NCBI GenBank assembly: GCA_006535965.1
Contig: QEAR01000040.1
Coordinates: forward strand, 115,438 to 179,437
DNA: 64,000 bases
Origin: Spizellomyces sp. 'palustris'
Lineage: Eukaryota; Chytridiomycota; Chytridiomycetes; Spizellomycetales; Spizellomycetaceae
Reading direction: 5' to 3'
Shown: positions 1 through 13,606 of the stretch, piece by piece
Layout of the letters: every line of letters starts with the position of its first letter
Numbering within the stretch: the stretch's first letter is position 1
Position numbers and translations under genes: made by a program
The notes under the pieces: model-generated
Databases searched by the model: none
What the model was told of the DNA's origin: nothing
Seen by the model: the letters and a program-made list of their open reading frames with translations, nothing else

Positions 1-1
1 T

Positions 2-3000
2 GGAGAGTGGGTTTTACTTGACGAGCTGAATCTGGCCTCACAACAGGTCCTCGAGGGTCTGAACGCATGCCTAGATCATCGTGGGGAGGTGTACATTCCC
101 GAGCTGGATCGCGTATTTCGTAAAGGCGCCGGATTCCGCGTGTTTGCGGCACAGAATCCACAGGGACAAGGTGGGGGTCGCAAAGGGCTGCCACGCTCAT
201 TTCTCAACCGCTTCACCAGCGTATACGTGGATGCGTTGACCGAAGCCGATGTGTTGACTATTGTGGGCAGTGTGTACGAAGGTGTTGATCAATCCGTTTT
301 CCACAAGATGGTACGATTTAACGAACGAATGAAGGAAGAAACCATGGTGAATATGCGCTTTGGTTTACGTGGTGCACCATGGGAATTCAATTTGCGTGAT
401 GTCGGCAGATGGGTTGAGCTCGTAAATAGTCATAATGGCGGGGATCCGAGTGCTTTCGTCGAGATGATGTATGTTCAACGAATGAGAACTCGGGCCGATC
501 GTGACGTGGTGTGGAGTTTATTCGAGGAGACGTTTGGTGAATCTTTTGAGAAGAGAAGACGGGGGCCTGTCTGGAGGGTGACACCCAAAGAGGTTCTGAT
601 TGGTTCCGCATCGGTTCAACGGAAGTCAAACCGGTCTGGACCTAACACGCATGCGTCCGTTCCTATTGACCACCTTCATATTCTTCCATCAACCCTTCCA
701 GTTCTGGAGACTCTCCTGAAGTGTGTAGAAATGGGATATATGCCAATCTTAACAGGTCCAGGGGGATCAGGAAAAACCAGCTTGGTCAGGCTTCTGGCTG
801 GCATGTGTGGGGTAACTCTGAGAGAATTTAGTTTGAATCCCGGAGTTGACGCTGTGGAGCTCCTTGGGGGTTTCGAACAGGCCGATGTGGTGCGGAGACG
901 AAAAGCACTTCTGGAAGGAGTGGGTCGTATCGTTGAGGGGGTGGTCCGGGAGCTGTGCTGTCATGGCGGAGATGGTCTGAAAACCGCTGACCAAACGATG
1001 AGGGAGTGGGACACAATTCGTCCGACTGTCGACAAGGGGGACTTAGTTCTTCTCGATCGATTTGTCGCGGATCTAGAGCGTTTGGCCGGAGGAATCGAGT
1101 TTAATCCTCTAGTGAGATCTCTACCAACCTTTGAGCACATACGTACGTTGATCAATCTATATGCGGAGGCCCATGTCAAAGGGACCCATGGCACCTTCGA
1201 ATGGATTGATGGAACGATTATCCGCGCGATGGAAGAAGGTCATTGGATACTTCTTGACAATGTGAATCTATGTCCGTCCTCCGTACTTGATCGTCTCAAC
1301 CCCTTGTTAGAATCTGGAGGCGTCCTGACCGTCACTGAACGGGGTGTCGATGCCAACGGTCATATCCGGACGGTTCGGGTGCGAGATGGGTTTAGAATTT
1401 TTATGGCACTCGATGAACGATTTGGTGAGGTTTCGCGTGCAATGCGCAATCGTGGTGTAGAAGTGTTTGTTGAGGCAATTGCAGATGTTGAAAAGGCGTC
1501 CGGGTTGCCAGGAAACGCTGCCAGTGTTTTTGAGGGCGGTACTATGCGGAAGGTGAGGATGTGCGGGAGGATGATTATCGAGAGATTACAAAGAGGGATC
1601 GCCGTCAAGGAAGCGATAGGAAAGGCAGTTGATGATGTGTTCGATGCGGAGGATGCCGATGGGGTCTCAGGTGTTGTGGATAGACTAGCCGATATCATCA
1701 ATTCCGAAAAGAGGCTTCTCGATAAGTTTTCAGCGCCTTGTTTGTTCCCTCATTTCCTTTCCGGACGGTTTGTAATCGAGCAATCAGGATTGTCCCGGGT
1801 CGCTATAGACGGCTCCTACCTGCTGTATGTGCTTCTGAGCCCTCTTGATATGCCAAACCGAGCGAACCTCCTGTCTGCGGCGGCCAAAATCTTCATGGAA
1901 GGTCTGGATTGTCGAGAAGCGGACGTGCTATTGCGGCGGATATGGAGTGGGTACGTCTTGAGGAACTTTATCCGAGACGATGATACAGAGAGTCGAATTA
2001 TTATGGAAATGGTCCTGAATGTGCTGGAGGCGCCAGATTGTGAAACGATGGAGGCACGTCGTCAAGTTATTCCCGATGAGGCGACTGGCTTGCCTTTGGA
2101 TTTGAGGCCGATCGAAGGGCGCATTGGGGAAATTTTGAGGACACAGGAGGGATGGCATGCCTATATTCGTAGGATGCATTTGTGGGACTTGAGAGGAAGG
2201 ATTACGGTTTCTCAGTTTATTCAAGAGAGGAAAGGCGCTGGAGATAAGAGGGGGATATTAGACAAGTCACGACTATTCGCGAATTTTAGGATTGGGGAGA
2301 CGGAATTGGGCCATTCCTCTGTAGCCCTGTTTTGGCCCTTAATGGAGGCTGTTAGACATGCCATCTTACGCTGGATCGACTGTGAGGCTGACTGGGTTGC
2401 TGAGAATCCTGAAGTGGTTCACGCCGTACTTGATCAGCGTGATTGTCTTTGGCGCGTTCTACAGCATTCTGAATTATTATTTGATGAGATTATTGTGGCT
2501 TCACGTCGGTTGCGCAAGACTCTGCATTGTTGTCCTCCATATCCAAACAGCGCTGACGAGGACACGGACCGATTGAGAGCCTTGGTCGGACGGGTCCGAG
2601 AAGAAATCGAAAGAGACGGTGTCGATGGATCTGCAATATTGTGGAGAGATGGGGGAATCACGATCCTAAAGCGACAGGAGCTTGTGGATGTTAGTAAAGC
2701 ATTTGGGAATGTAAATAATGCTCTGGATGTTTGGCGGTCAAATGCGGTATGGGGTGGATTGGGACATCCTGGAGTGGTCATTGACGAAGACGTTAGAAGG
2801 GCTATAGTGGAAGGTGTTTCCACATTGTATTACCTCAATGAAGGGGACTATGAGAATGACCTGGTTCAGGTTCTTCGTGAGGTCCCCATGCGGCTTGCCA
2901 AGAAGATCGACAGTTACATGGAAAGACTGAACAATGACTTGAAAGCTATTGAGGAAGGGAAGACGATAGAAGGGGCATCATTGGTCGAAAGAAATGCACG

Positions 3001-6000
3001 GGTACCCATGGAAGTACTGGAACATGTCAGGGAGAGATTTGTAAATGTTGGGTTGTGGGCATTGTGGGATGCAGCAGGACTCAGGAGTGAGATGCCACTT
3101 TTGAGGAGGTTGGGTCAGTTTGTTGGAGACGGGTTGAATGAGGTATGTTCGTCCACTCTGTCAAGCACATGATACGTATTGAGCTTGACACTGTATTGGC
3201 GATATAGGCTACGTTGAATACTCTTATGGCCGATCTTCAGTCGCACCACACAATTATGATATCACAAACGTCGCGTCCACCACTTGATCTGGAGCCCTTT
3301 CAACGACTCATCTGGGTGTGCGATCAATCCGCCACCCCACACGCGTTAACGTCGGAACAGCTGAGTTCGTTTGTCGATGTTATCGTCCAGGACGCCATGT
3401 ATAGGTGGCATCGATCGCTCTGGGCAAATGCATCGGCATTTTGGGCGGAAGCCCTGGAGATTGACCCTCGGGCTGCTTCTGTTTTCGATAATGCCGGGTT
3501 AGACATAGTGTCAGGGAACGTCATTCCGCAAGCGCCTGACCATAAATACGCGGGACCCATTGTTTTAGAACGTGGCATTGAAAGCCGATTTTTGCTGAGA
3601 TCTCTTGGGGACATAGGTGCCGTTCCTGTGTACGGATACGTTGGGAAGACTCGCCAAGTTAAGGGTCTAGTGGACTACATAATGTCAAGGGCTAAGGAGG
3701 ACCAGAGTGACAGTGTCGCTAAAGATGACTTGGGGCTATTAGGCTCAGTCATCCTCAAGGTAAAGTTCTCCGCATGGCAGCCGTGTGAATAAATAGTTGA
3801 ACGTATTCTCGTTGCAGTTTTTAGAAAGCCATCGAAAGGCTTTTGATGAGGTAGTTCACGCGGAGATGATGAGAACCGTGCATGACCTTGTGGACGTGTC
3901 TTCGGGTCTAAGTCGAACTGAAAATGTGATGAATATTGTTAACGGCATCACCGTTCGTTTAGACGAGGCAAAACTGGATGCTGTGAGGCGGAATTTACAG
4001 AAGTATCTGAAGCCATGTTTGTACGCCATGGGCGAGGCAATTCTTTCCTCTGGAAGTTCGACAGGATCACGCGGTAGAGCATGGATGTTCTACTCACTCG
4101 CTTTCCTTCGAGCGTATTTGCCAGAGGTCCCTATTGATCCCGCCGCAGGGCCCGCTGTGAAGATTAAATTTATGGAGGAAGAAGCTTCCGTCCTTCAGGC
4201 TGAGGTTCATGTCAGATCCGAAATGGAACGTCTTATGACGGGAAACAAAGATAATGATATGGTGCATAGCTTACTGGAGCGATTGAAGACATGCCAACTC
4301 AAGAGCAAGAAATGGACCGGACGCGTGGCACTTCGTCCAGAACGATCACAAATGGCTGACATCATGAATGACCTCCGGCAACTCGGTACTCATCTCCTCA
4401 GTGATGTAGCTGTCGAATCGTTTCTTGCCGAGTTGAAGGCGAATCAGAGGAGAGATATGACGGTAGCCAAGGAAGCACATCTACAGAATACGTTGGCGTC
4501 CTTGGTTGAGCGATTGGAAACGAAGTATGGTCCATACCGAGATATATTGCACCCAGTCTATCTTGCCGTGTACCAGTTCAAGTATGGATTGAGGTTGTTG
4601 ACTGAGCAGACCAGGATAAATGAAATTGCGGATGAAGGCGGTGTCGGGCGCGTGTTATCGTTAGCTTTAAGATTCATTGACGACGGCAAAGTCGATACCG
4701 TTGAGGCGATTATACCGCTGCTGAAGCGCATCACGAGCCAGAAGGATGAACTCAATGGCTTGGATCTTTCAAGCGTAGGAATGAAGATGATTATGAGTTT
4801 CCTTAGACGTGCCCAAGCAGTGTTGCGAGTGCGCGCCGGTTCTAGGTCGGATGATCTTGGGCATTTGCATCTGCTGTTCGGGGAGCTGGTCGATGCGTGG
4901 TCGGTGGCAGAACAGGGACGATTAGATAAGGAAACAGCTGAGGCGGATTTGTACAAATATAAAGAGCGGAAGCACGATTTGGCCACGGAGGAGGAGATTG
5001 AGGAAGCGCAGTTCAGTGAGCGGTTCCCGGATTTCTATGGAGAGTTCAAGGATGTCTTCGAATTGCCTGATGGAGGTACAGATACTGATCGAAAGCCTTT
5101 GGGAGAGAAGAAGCCTGCGAACGACTTCAGTTTGGATAGTAAGATGGCCCAGGAAGTCCGGTTGTTGCATAAGGATGTCGTCATGTCATGGACAGCCACT
5201 TCTCACAGAGGTGAATCCTTCGAGGAGGCGTGGAAATCGGCTTTCATGCAGTCTTATGCAAGTGCTAGCGATCTAACTCGGCTCAGCAATTTGTTTCCTT
5301 CCCGAGCGTTGGATAAAGCGGGGCGAGCGGGACATTTCTTCGTCGCCACAGCACAACTGGAAACCTTGACTTCCACAGTTAGCCGGGAAGATGATGAACC
5401 TTTGGCGCCATATGGTCCTCGATATGACTTCTACAGGGATGCGAATATCCCCGAAGCTCGCCAAGTTCATGCTGTACTTTTGAGATTTGACCAACGGATT
5501 GAAGATCTATTAGCTCAATGGCCAGAGCATGCTATTCTGCTGCAACTGTCCACCATTTGCCAGCGAATTGCTTCGTTTCCCATCACATCTCCAATCATGA
5601 AGCTCCTTACTGGGATTGAGCTCTTGCTCCAAAAATGCCAAGATTGGGAACCGTATGCAAGTCGTGAGGTCTCGCTGAAAAGCCACATGGAGAATATCAT
5701 TGCTTTGATTGTTCGCTGGAGGAAGTTGGAGCTTAAAAGTTGGAGACAGATATTGGAAGTGGAGGACCGGCGAAGCGAGGAAGAGTGCAGTAAGTTGTGG
5801 TTCCACCTCTGGAAGACAGTAATTGGACTTGCGGTACAGGATGAAGTACAGGTAGGTCACAGTAAGATGCGTGAAACCATATGGACAAGAATTTAACTCC
5901 CATTGACATAATCGCAGGAAATAGAGGATGCCAATACAAATAGAGAATTGGTCAAAGACCTCCTCACAATGTTGGATCAGTTCTTGCTGTCTTCGTCCCT

Positions 6001-9000
6001 AGGCGAGTATGGCACGCGGGTGGACATGATAAACACATTCCGCCAGCACTTATGTGCGATATCCTTGGAAGTTGATACCAATCGCCTTGACACGGTTATC
6101 AACGTCTTGTTCAACGTGCATCGATATTTTGCACTCTTTCTGGATCGCGTGTCTTCGACGATTGACAACCTGAAGAAGCCCATCCGCAAAGAATTGAACG
6201 AATATGTTCAGATTGCAACGTGGAAAGATGTTAATGTATACGCGCTAAAAGAGAGTGCCAACCGGACCCACCACCACCTACATAAATTTGTGAGGAAATA
6301 TCGAACTATATTGGACATGCCGGCAAAGGATGCAATGTCTGCTTACCACGACACTGTCGCGATCGAAGGTGGAAAGGCGTCAAGAACCGTGAAGGCGGTC
6401 GTTAACCGCCTTGCCAAATATGGTGCGGAAGCTGTAAAGTCCGCTGCACTGTCAGTACCGTCTCTTTCGGCGCTGGAGCAGCAAGTGTTACGTGCTCCTT
6501 GCGAACGGATGGTGGCGAAAGTGGACCACCTGGTGCAACGGATGCAGAAGCATACTCGCAAGCTTTTTTCGAGTGAAGAGACCAATTCCGAATGCGTTGC
6601 TGTTGATGATTTGGCGATAACTATTATTGAGCGCATCAAAGAATTCCAAGAAATGAACGCTACACTGGAGCCAGGTTCAAAAGCTGCAAAGGGACAGAAG
6701 ACAATGCGAAAGAAGGCTCTGGTGGATTTGTTAAAGTATCTAAGTTATCTTGGTCTCTCATCACGGTGCACCATCAAGTATAGCGAGCAGCAGGATTCAG
6801 CCTTCCTGTTCAGCGGACCGAAGGTGAACCTAAAGGACGCGCTGCTGGGAATACTGTACAAGGAAAACACCCTTGTTGCTGATACGATTGGACTGTGGGA
6901 GAAGGCGGATTCTTACTTCTATCGGATTTTGGCCAGGATGGCGAAGTTGCGGGAACTGCAGATATCTGCATCAGTTGACTTGACTCGTGTGGAGGTTGAG
7001 AAGAGCATGAGTTTCCTGGATCATCTTTTACATTTCGCTATTCAACAGCGGGCTGGTTTGTCACAGGTGGCTGATCACTATGAGCCCCTATCTGCCATGG
7101 CAACGCAGATCGCAGAAGTGTACGGTACTGGAGAATCAGAATCGGAAAATGTTGCTCTAGTTCCTGGATGGAAGATCGTCAAGGTGCTCAGAGGGCAAAA
7201 AGATGCTATAGACGAAGCGATGGCTGTAGTTATCCAGGGAGTGATCCTTGCTGATGCGTATGTTCGCTCGAAACAAGAAGGCATTGAAGTTAGAAGAGCA
7301 CTTGAAACCGTTCGCGTTCAGCTGTCCTCATTGAAGAAGGGTGTTGACGATCGATATGCGTTGCATGCTGCTAGCACTGTATCCGCCGTTGCAGTTGAGT
7401 CCCCCGTTCGCATGATGTTCAAAAACGCCGTTGCCTTATCGGAAATCGAGCGGCATGTGAAGGATCTTACGAGCATACACCCGGACGTCTCCTACATTTT
7501 GAACGACCTGGCCGACGTTTTGCAGAAAAAGGTGGAGATTGTCAATTCGACTCTTACTGAGATGTTTGGTGAAAATGAAGCTACCGCAGACGGACTTGAC
7601 AATGCGGCTGTGGAAGAGTTCACCTCAAGGGTGGATGATGCTGTCACAGCTATGCTTTTGTCCTTCCAGGCACTCATGAGCATTGATGAAACCGCTGCGC
7701 CGAATGGTGCAACGAACGGGGTGTGCGACGATGAAGATGATGCGTTTGGTTTACGAAAGCGCTGCCTTATCGATGCACACCAAAGAACTGTTGGACTCTT
7801 CCGTTCCGGACATCTTGGGAAAGTCCTGGAAGCGTTCAATAATCTGCTCTCCGGTGTCCACATGGACACGCAATCGATTCAAAGTCGGAGATACTTTGCG
7901 AGCTTGGTACGCAGGGTTTATCCGTTGCTTGACCAGTACCTTCTTGCCGTTCGCAGGAGTTTGTTTGATTGCACCTTGCAACATAAGTCGATGTTAAAGC
8001 TCGCGTACATTTTGTGCAACACATTCGGGCAACTGTACAAAGATGGCTTCTGCGTGCCGCGCGATGCAAAAGACGACGGTGCAGATGATGATAGCACAAT
8101 GGAAGACAATGTAGCTGGCACGGGCATTGGCGAAGGCGAAGGTAACAAGGATGTTAGCGACGAAATTGAAAATGAAGAGCAAGTGGAAGGCATGCAAAAC
8201 GAAGCGCCAGCTAAACCGGATCCACAAAAGAAGATTGATGATGAAGAAAACGGTATTGAGATGGATACAGACTTTGACGGAAAGTTGGAGGATGTTGACG
8301 CGGGGGACGAAGAGGAAGACGATGCTCGTGATAATGACGAAGAGAGCGAAGAGCCAGAGGAGCAAATGGGAGATGTAGATGGTAATGCTAATGTAGTAGA
8401 CGAGAAACTTTGGGGAGATGACGATAAAGACGAAGATGTGAACGGCCAAGATGAGAAGACAGAGAGGGATGCACCTGTGCAAGATGCCGGTGGGGAAACC
8501 GAGATGGCCGCCAAGGAAGATGGAGGAAAAGATGAAGAAGAGTCATCAGACCGCCAAGAGCGTGAAGACAACCAGCGACAAGAGGCTCAGCAAAACGTGG
8601 AACCTCAAAATGCCGACGAAGACGGCGAGGAAGACAGTAACGACAATATGATCAATGAAGATAATGAAGAGAAATTCGAGGATAGTCATGGCATAGACCC
8701 CAAGGCTGCTGATGAAAAGGAGCAACAAGAGCAAGAGGAAGAGGATGACATGGAGCTACCGGATGATATGGGTATAGAAGCGGAGGAACAAGAGGAGGAC
8801 GACAGGGATGGAGGTCGCGATCAAAGTGGCGATAGAATGGATCTTAGTAGCAATGAAGACATGAATCATGGCAATGAGGAGTCAATAGAGGAAGAAAAAG
8901 ATGAAGAGAGTACTAACGTGGAGGAAGAGAAGCAACCCGATGAAGCGGCAGATGACGAGGCTCAGCAAGAGGGGCCAGAAAAATTGGAACCGGAAGCGCT

Positions 9001-10906
9001 GGCTGAGCAGGAGGAACAAAATACGGAACAAGAACCTGAGATGGAAGTCGAAAAGAATAATATCCAGGAAAATTGGGAAAGCGCACATGACAAGGAAGAA
9101 ACAGAGGAGGCAGATAGCGAACTATCTCCAGAAGATGTAACTCAAGCAGTAGATGATCAGATTCAAAGCAGCACTCAACCATATGGCGTTAAAGGAGCAT
9201 CTGGTGAAAAATCTGCTTCAAACGTTCAGCCGGATGAGGTGTCCGATGAAATCCCCGAAGACGGAGAAAATGGCATTGCTAATGAAGATTTCGCTCCAGG
9301 CGCTGAGAAAAGTCAGCGTCGTTCGCAACACTCGAGGGATGAAGGAAGAGACAAGTCGAGGAAAGACGAAAACATGGATCCAAATCCAAGGAGGAGCCTG
9401 GGCGACGCGCTGAAGAAATGGATGTCGCGGCTGAAGAATATTTCAGAGTCCACAGAAGAAGAAAAAACTGACCGGGAGGAGTTCAACGATGAGCCGCTTT
9501 TGGATGGAGACAAGGCTCTTGAATTTGAATTTGTTAAAGAAGATGATGAAGCAGCCGATGCACAAGCCATGGCAGACGCAACTGCGGATCAATTTGAAGA
9601 GATGGACAGAAAAGCCTTGGCTGACGATAAAGAAGAAAAAGAGTATGGAACTGATGACGCCATGGATGTTGATGAACATCAGGAAGATGCACCTGACGAA
9701 CAAGGGACTACGTCGCGGGAACCGGATGACACACAGAAGAAAGGGAGGTCGGAAAACCCGAGCGGGGCAATCGACTTGGGACTCGAAAAAGACGGCAAGG
9801 AGGTGGAGAACAAAGTCAGGGGCGACGAGGAGGATGTTGGTGATGTGGATACCATGGATGTCGATGAAGAGGAGGTGGATGATATCGAATGGAATCATCC
9901 TCGTACATTGAGTGAGGGCGATACTCTAGCTGATGATGAGGCCGACGAGAGCACTGGTATGGACAGCCATCAGTACGATGAATTGCGTCTGGAGTTGGAA
10001 CAGTCAGTCGCCGCCTGGCGTGAAAGCGGCCAAGATCCGCGTGAAGCAGAAGAGTTGTGGCGCAACTACACAGCTTTAACCAGAGACTTGTCCTTTGCTC
10101 TGTGTGAGCAACTTCGGCTTATTCTAGAGCCAACTCTTGCCACCAAGCTCAAGGGTGATTACAGAACCGGGAAGCGGTTGAATATGCGGAAAATCATCCC
10201 CTACATTGCAAGTCAGTTCAAAAAGGACAAGATCTGGCTGCGACGCACAAAACCATCAAAACGCACATATCAGATTATGATTGCTATTGACGATTCGCGG
10301 TCAATGGCCGAGTCGCGATCTGTACAGCTTGCGTACGAGTCACTCGCCGTGATCACCAAAGCATTGACACAGCTGGAGGCGGGAGACGTCTCAGTCTTAA
10401 GTTTCGGCGAAGATGTCAAGCTCCTGCACCCTTTCGATCGCCCATTCTCGGATGATGCGGGCGCGGATGTCATTCGGCGTTTTACGTTCAAGCAAGATCG
10501 AACCCATGTGCGTCAAATGATGGAAACAGCTATGGGGATCTTGGATCATGCACGTTCTCAAAGTGCGGGGGGTCCCGGATCTGATCTATGGCAACTGCAG
10601 CTTGTGATATCGGATGGTATTTGCGAGGACCATGAGCTCGTACAGGCCTTGGTACGCAAGGCCGCTGAGCAGCGAATCATGGTTGTGTTTATTGTTTTGG
10701 ATAATCGTAGGGAGAAAGACTCGATCACAAAAATGACAAATGTTACATACGGTGTAGACCACTCAACGGGACGCCCGACCCTACAAATGAGTCGGTATAT
10801 GGATACTTTCCCGTTTGATTACTATGTGGTCGTCAAGGATATCGGAACCTTGCCGGAAGTGTTGGCGGATACGCTACGGCAATACTTCATGTTCGTAAAT
10901 GCATAA
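2..10906 (+). CDS. MDN1: Midasin (MDN1/REA1), C-terminal ~3570 residues, 5' truncated by window edge
   Basis: Dynein-like AAA+ ATPase that removes assembly factors (Rsa4/Ytm1 in yeast) from pre-60S ribosomes in the nucleus and nucleolus. Frame is open from base 2. Exons: 2-3142, 3208-3759, 3818-5851, 5918-10906; all three introns are phase 0 and GT-AG. The window opens in one AAA module at a Walker B (VLLDELNLAS, bases ~11-40) with its sensor FAAQNPQGQGG. The next module has Walker A GPGGSGKTSL (~755-785), Walker B WILLDNVNLC (~1240-1270) and the sensor stretch GEVSRAMRNRG (~1425), which fits AAA5 of six. A degenerate module and long helical linker follow. About 8050-9960 encodes a Glu/Asp-rich region, then a VWA/MIDAS domain with DDSRS (~10285) and VISDGICEDHE (~10605). 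Stop TAA at 10904. The module order and tail are diagnostic. Confidence 0.97.
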
Positions 10907-11037
10907 GTTAATATGTAGCATTAGTGTAATTGGTTGTGGGCAGCTAATGTAGTATAGGTTAATTGGCTATTTATTAGACATTTGTATATAGAGGGAATTG
11001 GAATATATTGAATTTGATGAACAGAAGCTCTGAATAT

Positions 11038-11841
11038 CTATTTCTGATGCATAATCACCTTTTCATCAACTACCTCCCCATTTTTATCCCTAACTACTAC
11101 CACGGTAGCGATATGTACGTGCTCTTCCTTAACGAGCAAAGCTGTGAACTTTCTCAACAAGCCCTTCTTTTCCTTTTTCAGCTCCTCCTGCTGCTGTGGG
11201 AGAGGCTCAGAGCTGGCACTAGGCGATTCCTCAGCTACTATTGTGGCATCAGTATCAGTTGGCTCGCGGTAGGCATGTAAAAGTCTTCTAACTTCCTCGA
11301 CCCCTCGTTTAGCCATATTCACATTTCCATTAGCCCAAAGACCCACCAAATCCCCACCAGGAGCGCCTCCTCCAATAGCGATGGCGGCTCTTGCCACAAG
11401 CGATACCGGGATGATAGTGAAAGTCCATTTGGGATTGTTACGATAGACTCGCGACCATTCTTTGGCCACGTGGGAAGCCAATGCATCCCATAGTCCCGAA
11501 GCAGGTAAAATGGCCAACTGAACGGCATTACGAACCAACCCAAAAAAAGCATTCGGGCTATCCTCCTCGAGGGATTTATTTAAAACGCTTGCGTCGTGAT
11601 GGTACAACCAGTGCAAGAGGGGATCGAATTGTTCGGGCACCGGTAGCTGTACTTGAATGGTTGGGACGACATTTGCGCTGGAGGATTTGACATTATTGGT
11701 GCTCAACCATTGTCTAATCATCGAAGCGAAAAAGTTGGATTGTGCCGCTAGAACTTGAGCCCGTGAATGCGGGACGGTGTAAGTTCCCGTTGGGGCGTTG
11801 TTGACATCAAGGACCTGCAGGTAGCACAGTAAAGGATCCAT
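11038..11841 (-). CDS. BTB/POZ-like domain protein, 267 aa
   Basis: Single-exon ORF with an ATG at 11841, convergent with the midasin gene (131 bp apart). The N-terminal half has the pattern of a fungal BTB-like fold: a substrate-type strand, HSRAQVLAAQSNFFASMIRQ (residues ~25-44), then LPVPEQFDPLLHWLYHH, which resembles the BTB segment preceding a BACK-like helical part. The C-terminal ~60 residues are Ser/Glu/Lys-rich and end in a Val-rich strand. Such proteins usually mediate dimerisation or Cullin-3 binding, but no partner can be inferred here. The size matches the interrupted BTB gene at 32136-33031 in this same window. Family assignment rests on pattern only. Confidence 0.7.
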   Translation of the reverse strand: MDPLLCYLQVLDVNNAPTGTYTVPHSRAQVLAAQSNFFASMIRQWLSTNNVKSSSANVVPTIQVQLPVPEQFDPLLHWLYHHDASVLNKSLEEDSPNAFFGLVRNAVQLAILPASGLWDALASHVAKEWSRVYRNNPKWTFTIIPVSLVARAAIAIGGGAPGGDLVGLWANGNVNMAKRGVEEVRRLLHAYREPTDTDATIVAEESPSASSEPLPQQQEELKKEKKGLLRKFTALLVKEEHVHIATVVVVRDKNGEVVDEKVIMHQK

Positions 11842-12250
11842 GGCTGCGTAAGTAAGATTGTAGGTTGCCTACTTCTCCTCGAAAGTTGGCGAACGAAGGA
11901 CGAGTGAAATGAAATGGTAACGGAGTCGTTTTGAGATTATACCTGAAGTTTCTCATTCCTCGACCATGAGTATTCTGCCAGATGAATAGGTACAGATGCT
12001 TTCATCTAGCCAGGGGACCATTCTTCGCAACAGCCTGGAGACCAAAAGTGCGCTTCTGAAATTTTTTCGAAGTTGATTTCAGTCAACATGACAAGGAATC
12101 CCAAGTAAAGTAACAAGGGCCTAGCCAGATATGTGGTCTCATATCGCGTCCTTTCACTTTCTTTGTTCTGCTGACTTTGCGAATGAATTAGTAGTCGATC
12201 CGCAAGGTATTTCCAAGTCTCTTGCCAGTTGTATTAGTTTGCACTAGTGT
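11842..12250. other. Intergenic, 5' of the BTB-like gene
   Basis: No convincing ORF, RNA gene or repeat seen. It presumably contains the upstream region of the minus-strand BTB-like gene. Confidence 0.4.
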
Positions 12251-12541
12251 TTATGGCGAGCTATGGGTTCTCAGCCCCTGTAGAACCCGACCACCCACCC
12301 AGAACTCTCCATTCATGTTGCAGTGCTCGAGATCGGGAGTCCCATCCAGCCAATCGAAAGTCCAAAAAAGTTCCGACCTCGCAAGCATGTTGACCGATAA
12401 AAGCACTTCATAATTGTCTTCTATCGCCCACAATCGTGACTGAATGGTGCTTTCAAAAAGCCTGGTCCAATGCCGTTGATCGATAGGCTCGCATGAATGA
12501 TACCTCACAGTCAAAATGAGGTGTTCCAAGCACCGCAACAA
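12251..12541 (-). CDS. Possible small hypothetical protein, 96 aa
   Basis: An ATG-initiated ORF encodes an acidic, aromatic-rich peptide with segments such as ELFWTFDWLDGTPD. I recognise no family. The shorter plus-strand ORF across it looks less protein-like. A GT-rich site in the TTCTGG/GTGGGT context could be a splice donor, so this may be one exon of a longer gene or a gene remnant. Only the ORF and its composition support it. Confidence 0.25.
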   Translation of the reverse strand: MLRCLEHLILTVRYHSCEPIDQRHWTRLFESTIQSRLWAIEDNYEVLLSVNMLARSELFWTFDWLDGTPDLEHCNMNGEFWVGGRVLQGLRTHSSP

Positions 12542-12835
12542 AAGAGGTTTGGAAATGAGGGAACCATGTGAGATTCAAGGTCTTATGGACGAGGATCTAT
12601 CGCATCTTGACAGCCTAATGCTGCTAGGAGACGTCAAATATCATACATAACCAAGACATATAGACAGTGAACAAAGCAAACAGCACATAGCAAGGAAATC
12701 TATTATACAATTCTAAACTAGACCCGTCTTCCAAGCGCTTGGTATGGGGTATGTTGCATGATTACAGAAGTGGATCAACCACTGATTGCACCACATTGCT
12801 AGGAAATCTCACTGGCATGCCTGCATCGTTGAATT

Positions 12836-13606
12836 TCACAGCAAAAACTTTGGTGAGGGTTCCTTCTGCATGAGTTTCTTTATCTTGTTCAAGATACGTC
12901 GCAATTTCTTTGAAGAGGGTGATGACGGTGTCTTATCGATTTCTTTTATTACATCGAGAGGCATGCCAACCGGAACATGTACATAGTCACTTTGGAGAGT
13001 TGATATGGACCCCACCGGAGGTGAACGATAGTGGTCTGCTTCGAACAAAATGAAGGGAAATGGGAATGTTGCCCCTTCCTCGACACCGGAAGGAATAGGG
13101 GTCAGTGGGCGATCAGCTGCGGTTGAGATATCCCTGCGCGATTGTAAAGAGGAGCTGGGTGCGTTGCATGTGGCGTTAGACCCAAGAGTCATTGATGGAC
13201 GTGAGCCGGAAGACATGCCTGGGACGCGGAGTCTTTGCGTCAAGGAGACCTCTGGCGAACTCACAGAGACTTCCCTTTGCAGCAAAGAAGGCCGCGGCTC
13301 CATATACGTGTCTGAAGGATATCTACCTTCCTTGAATGGGGTTGGTGCCTCGTCGTCGGAGGATGAGAACGAGTCGCTCGCGTCAAAAGAAGCTCGTGGA
13401 TGGAACAAAGTTAACCCATCAGATATAATAGTTGGCGGGTCTAACGAGGCAACCACGGTGGAATTTTCCGTCTTGCATCGACGCAATGCCAAGTTGGTGC
13501 GCAGTTTAGTGACTGCATCATTACGATCGCCATTCGATATGGTTACCGACCTCCGTGGTGTGTGTTTTGGCAAAACAGGATCCTGATGCTCCGAGCTATT
13601 GTTCAA
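12836..13606 (-). CDS. Hypothetical Ser/Pro-rich protein with basic helical C-terminus; start unresolved
   Basis: About 256 codons are open, ending at 12836. Most of the protein is low-complexity Ser/Pro/Thr, including an SSSDDEAPTP acidic cluster like a phosphorylation site. It then has a short ordered stretch (FPFPFILFEADHYRSPP) and ends in a Lys/Arg-rich helix (KKLRRILNKIKKLMQKEPS). There is no in-frame ATG near the 5' end; a TGA lies just upstream, so the true start is probably in an upstream exon near 13660, where an ATG occurs on this strand. The sustained bias supports a real gene. I recognise no family and infer no function. Confidence 0.5.
   Translation of the reverse strand: MNNSSEHQDPVLPKHTPRRSVTISNGDRNDAVTKLRTNLALRRCKTENSTVVASLDPPTIISDGLTLFHPRASFDASDSFSSSDDEAPTPFKEGRYPSDTYMEPRPSLLQREVSVSSPEVSLTQRLRVPGMSSGSRPSMTLGSNATCNAPSSSLQSRRDISTAADRPLTPIPSGVEEGATFPFPFILFEADHYRSPPVGSISTLQSDYVHVPVGMPLDVIKEIDKTPSSPSSKKLRRILNKIKKLMQKEPSPKFLL

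Noticed and set aside
7918-9898. Long Ser-, Phe/Ile- or Lys/Met-rich ORFs in other frames of the midasin acidic region
   Set aside because: These are shadows of GAA/GAT-rich codons of the Glu/Asp domain. They have low-complexity composition and no start or splice context.
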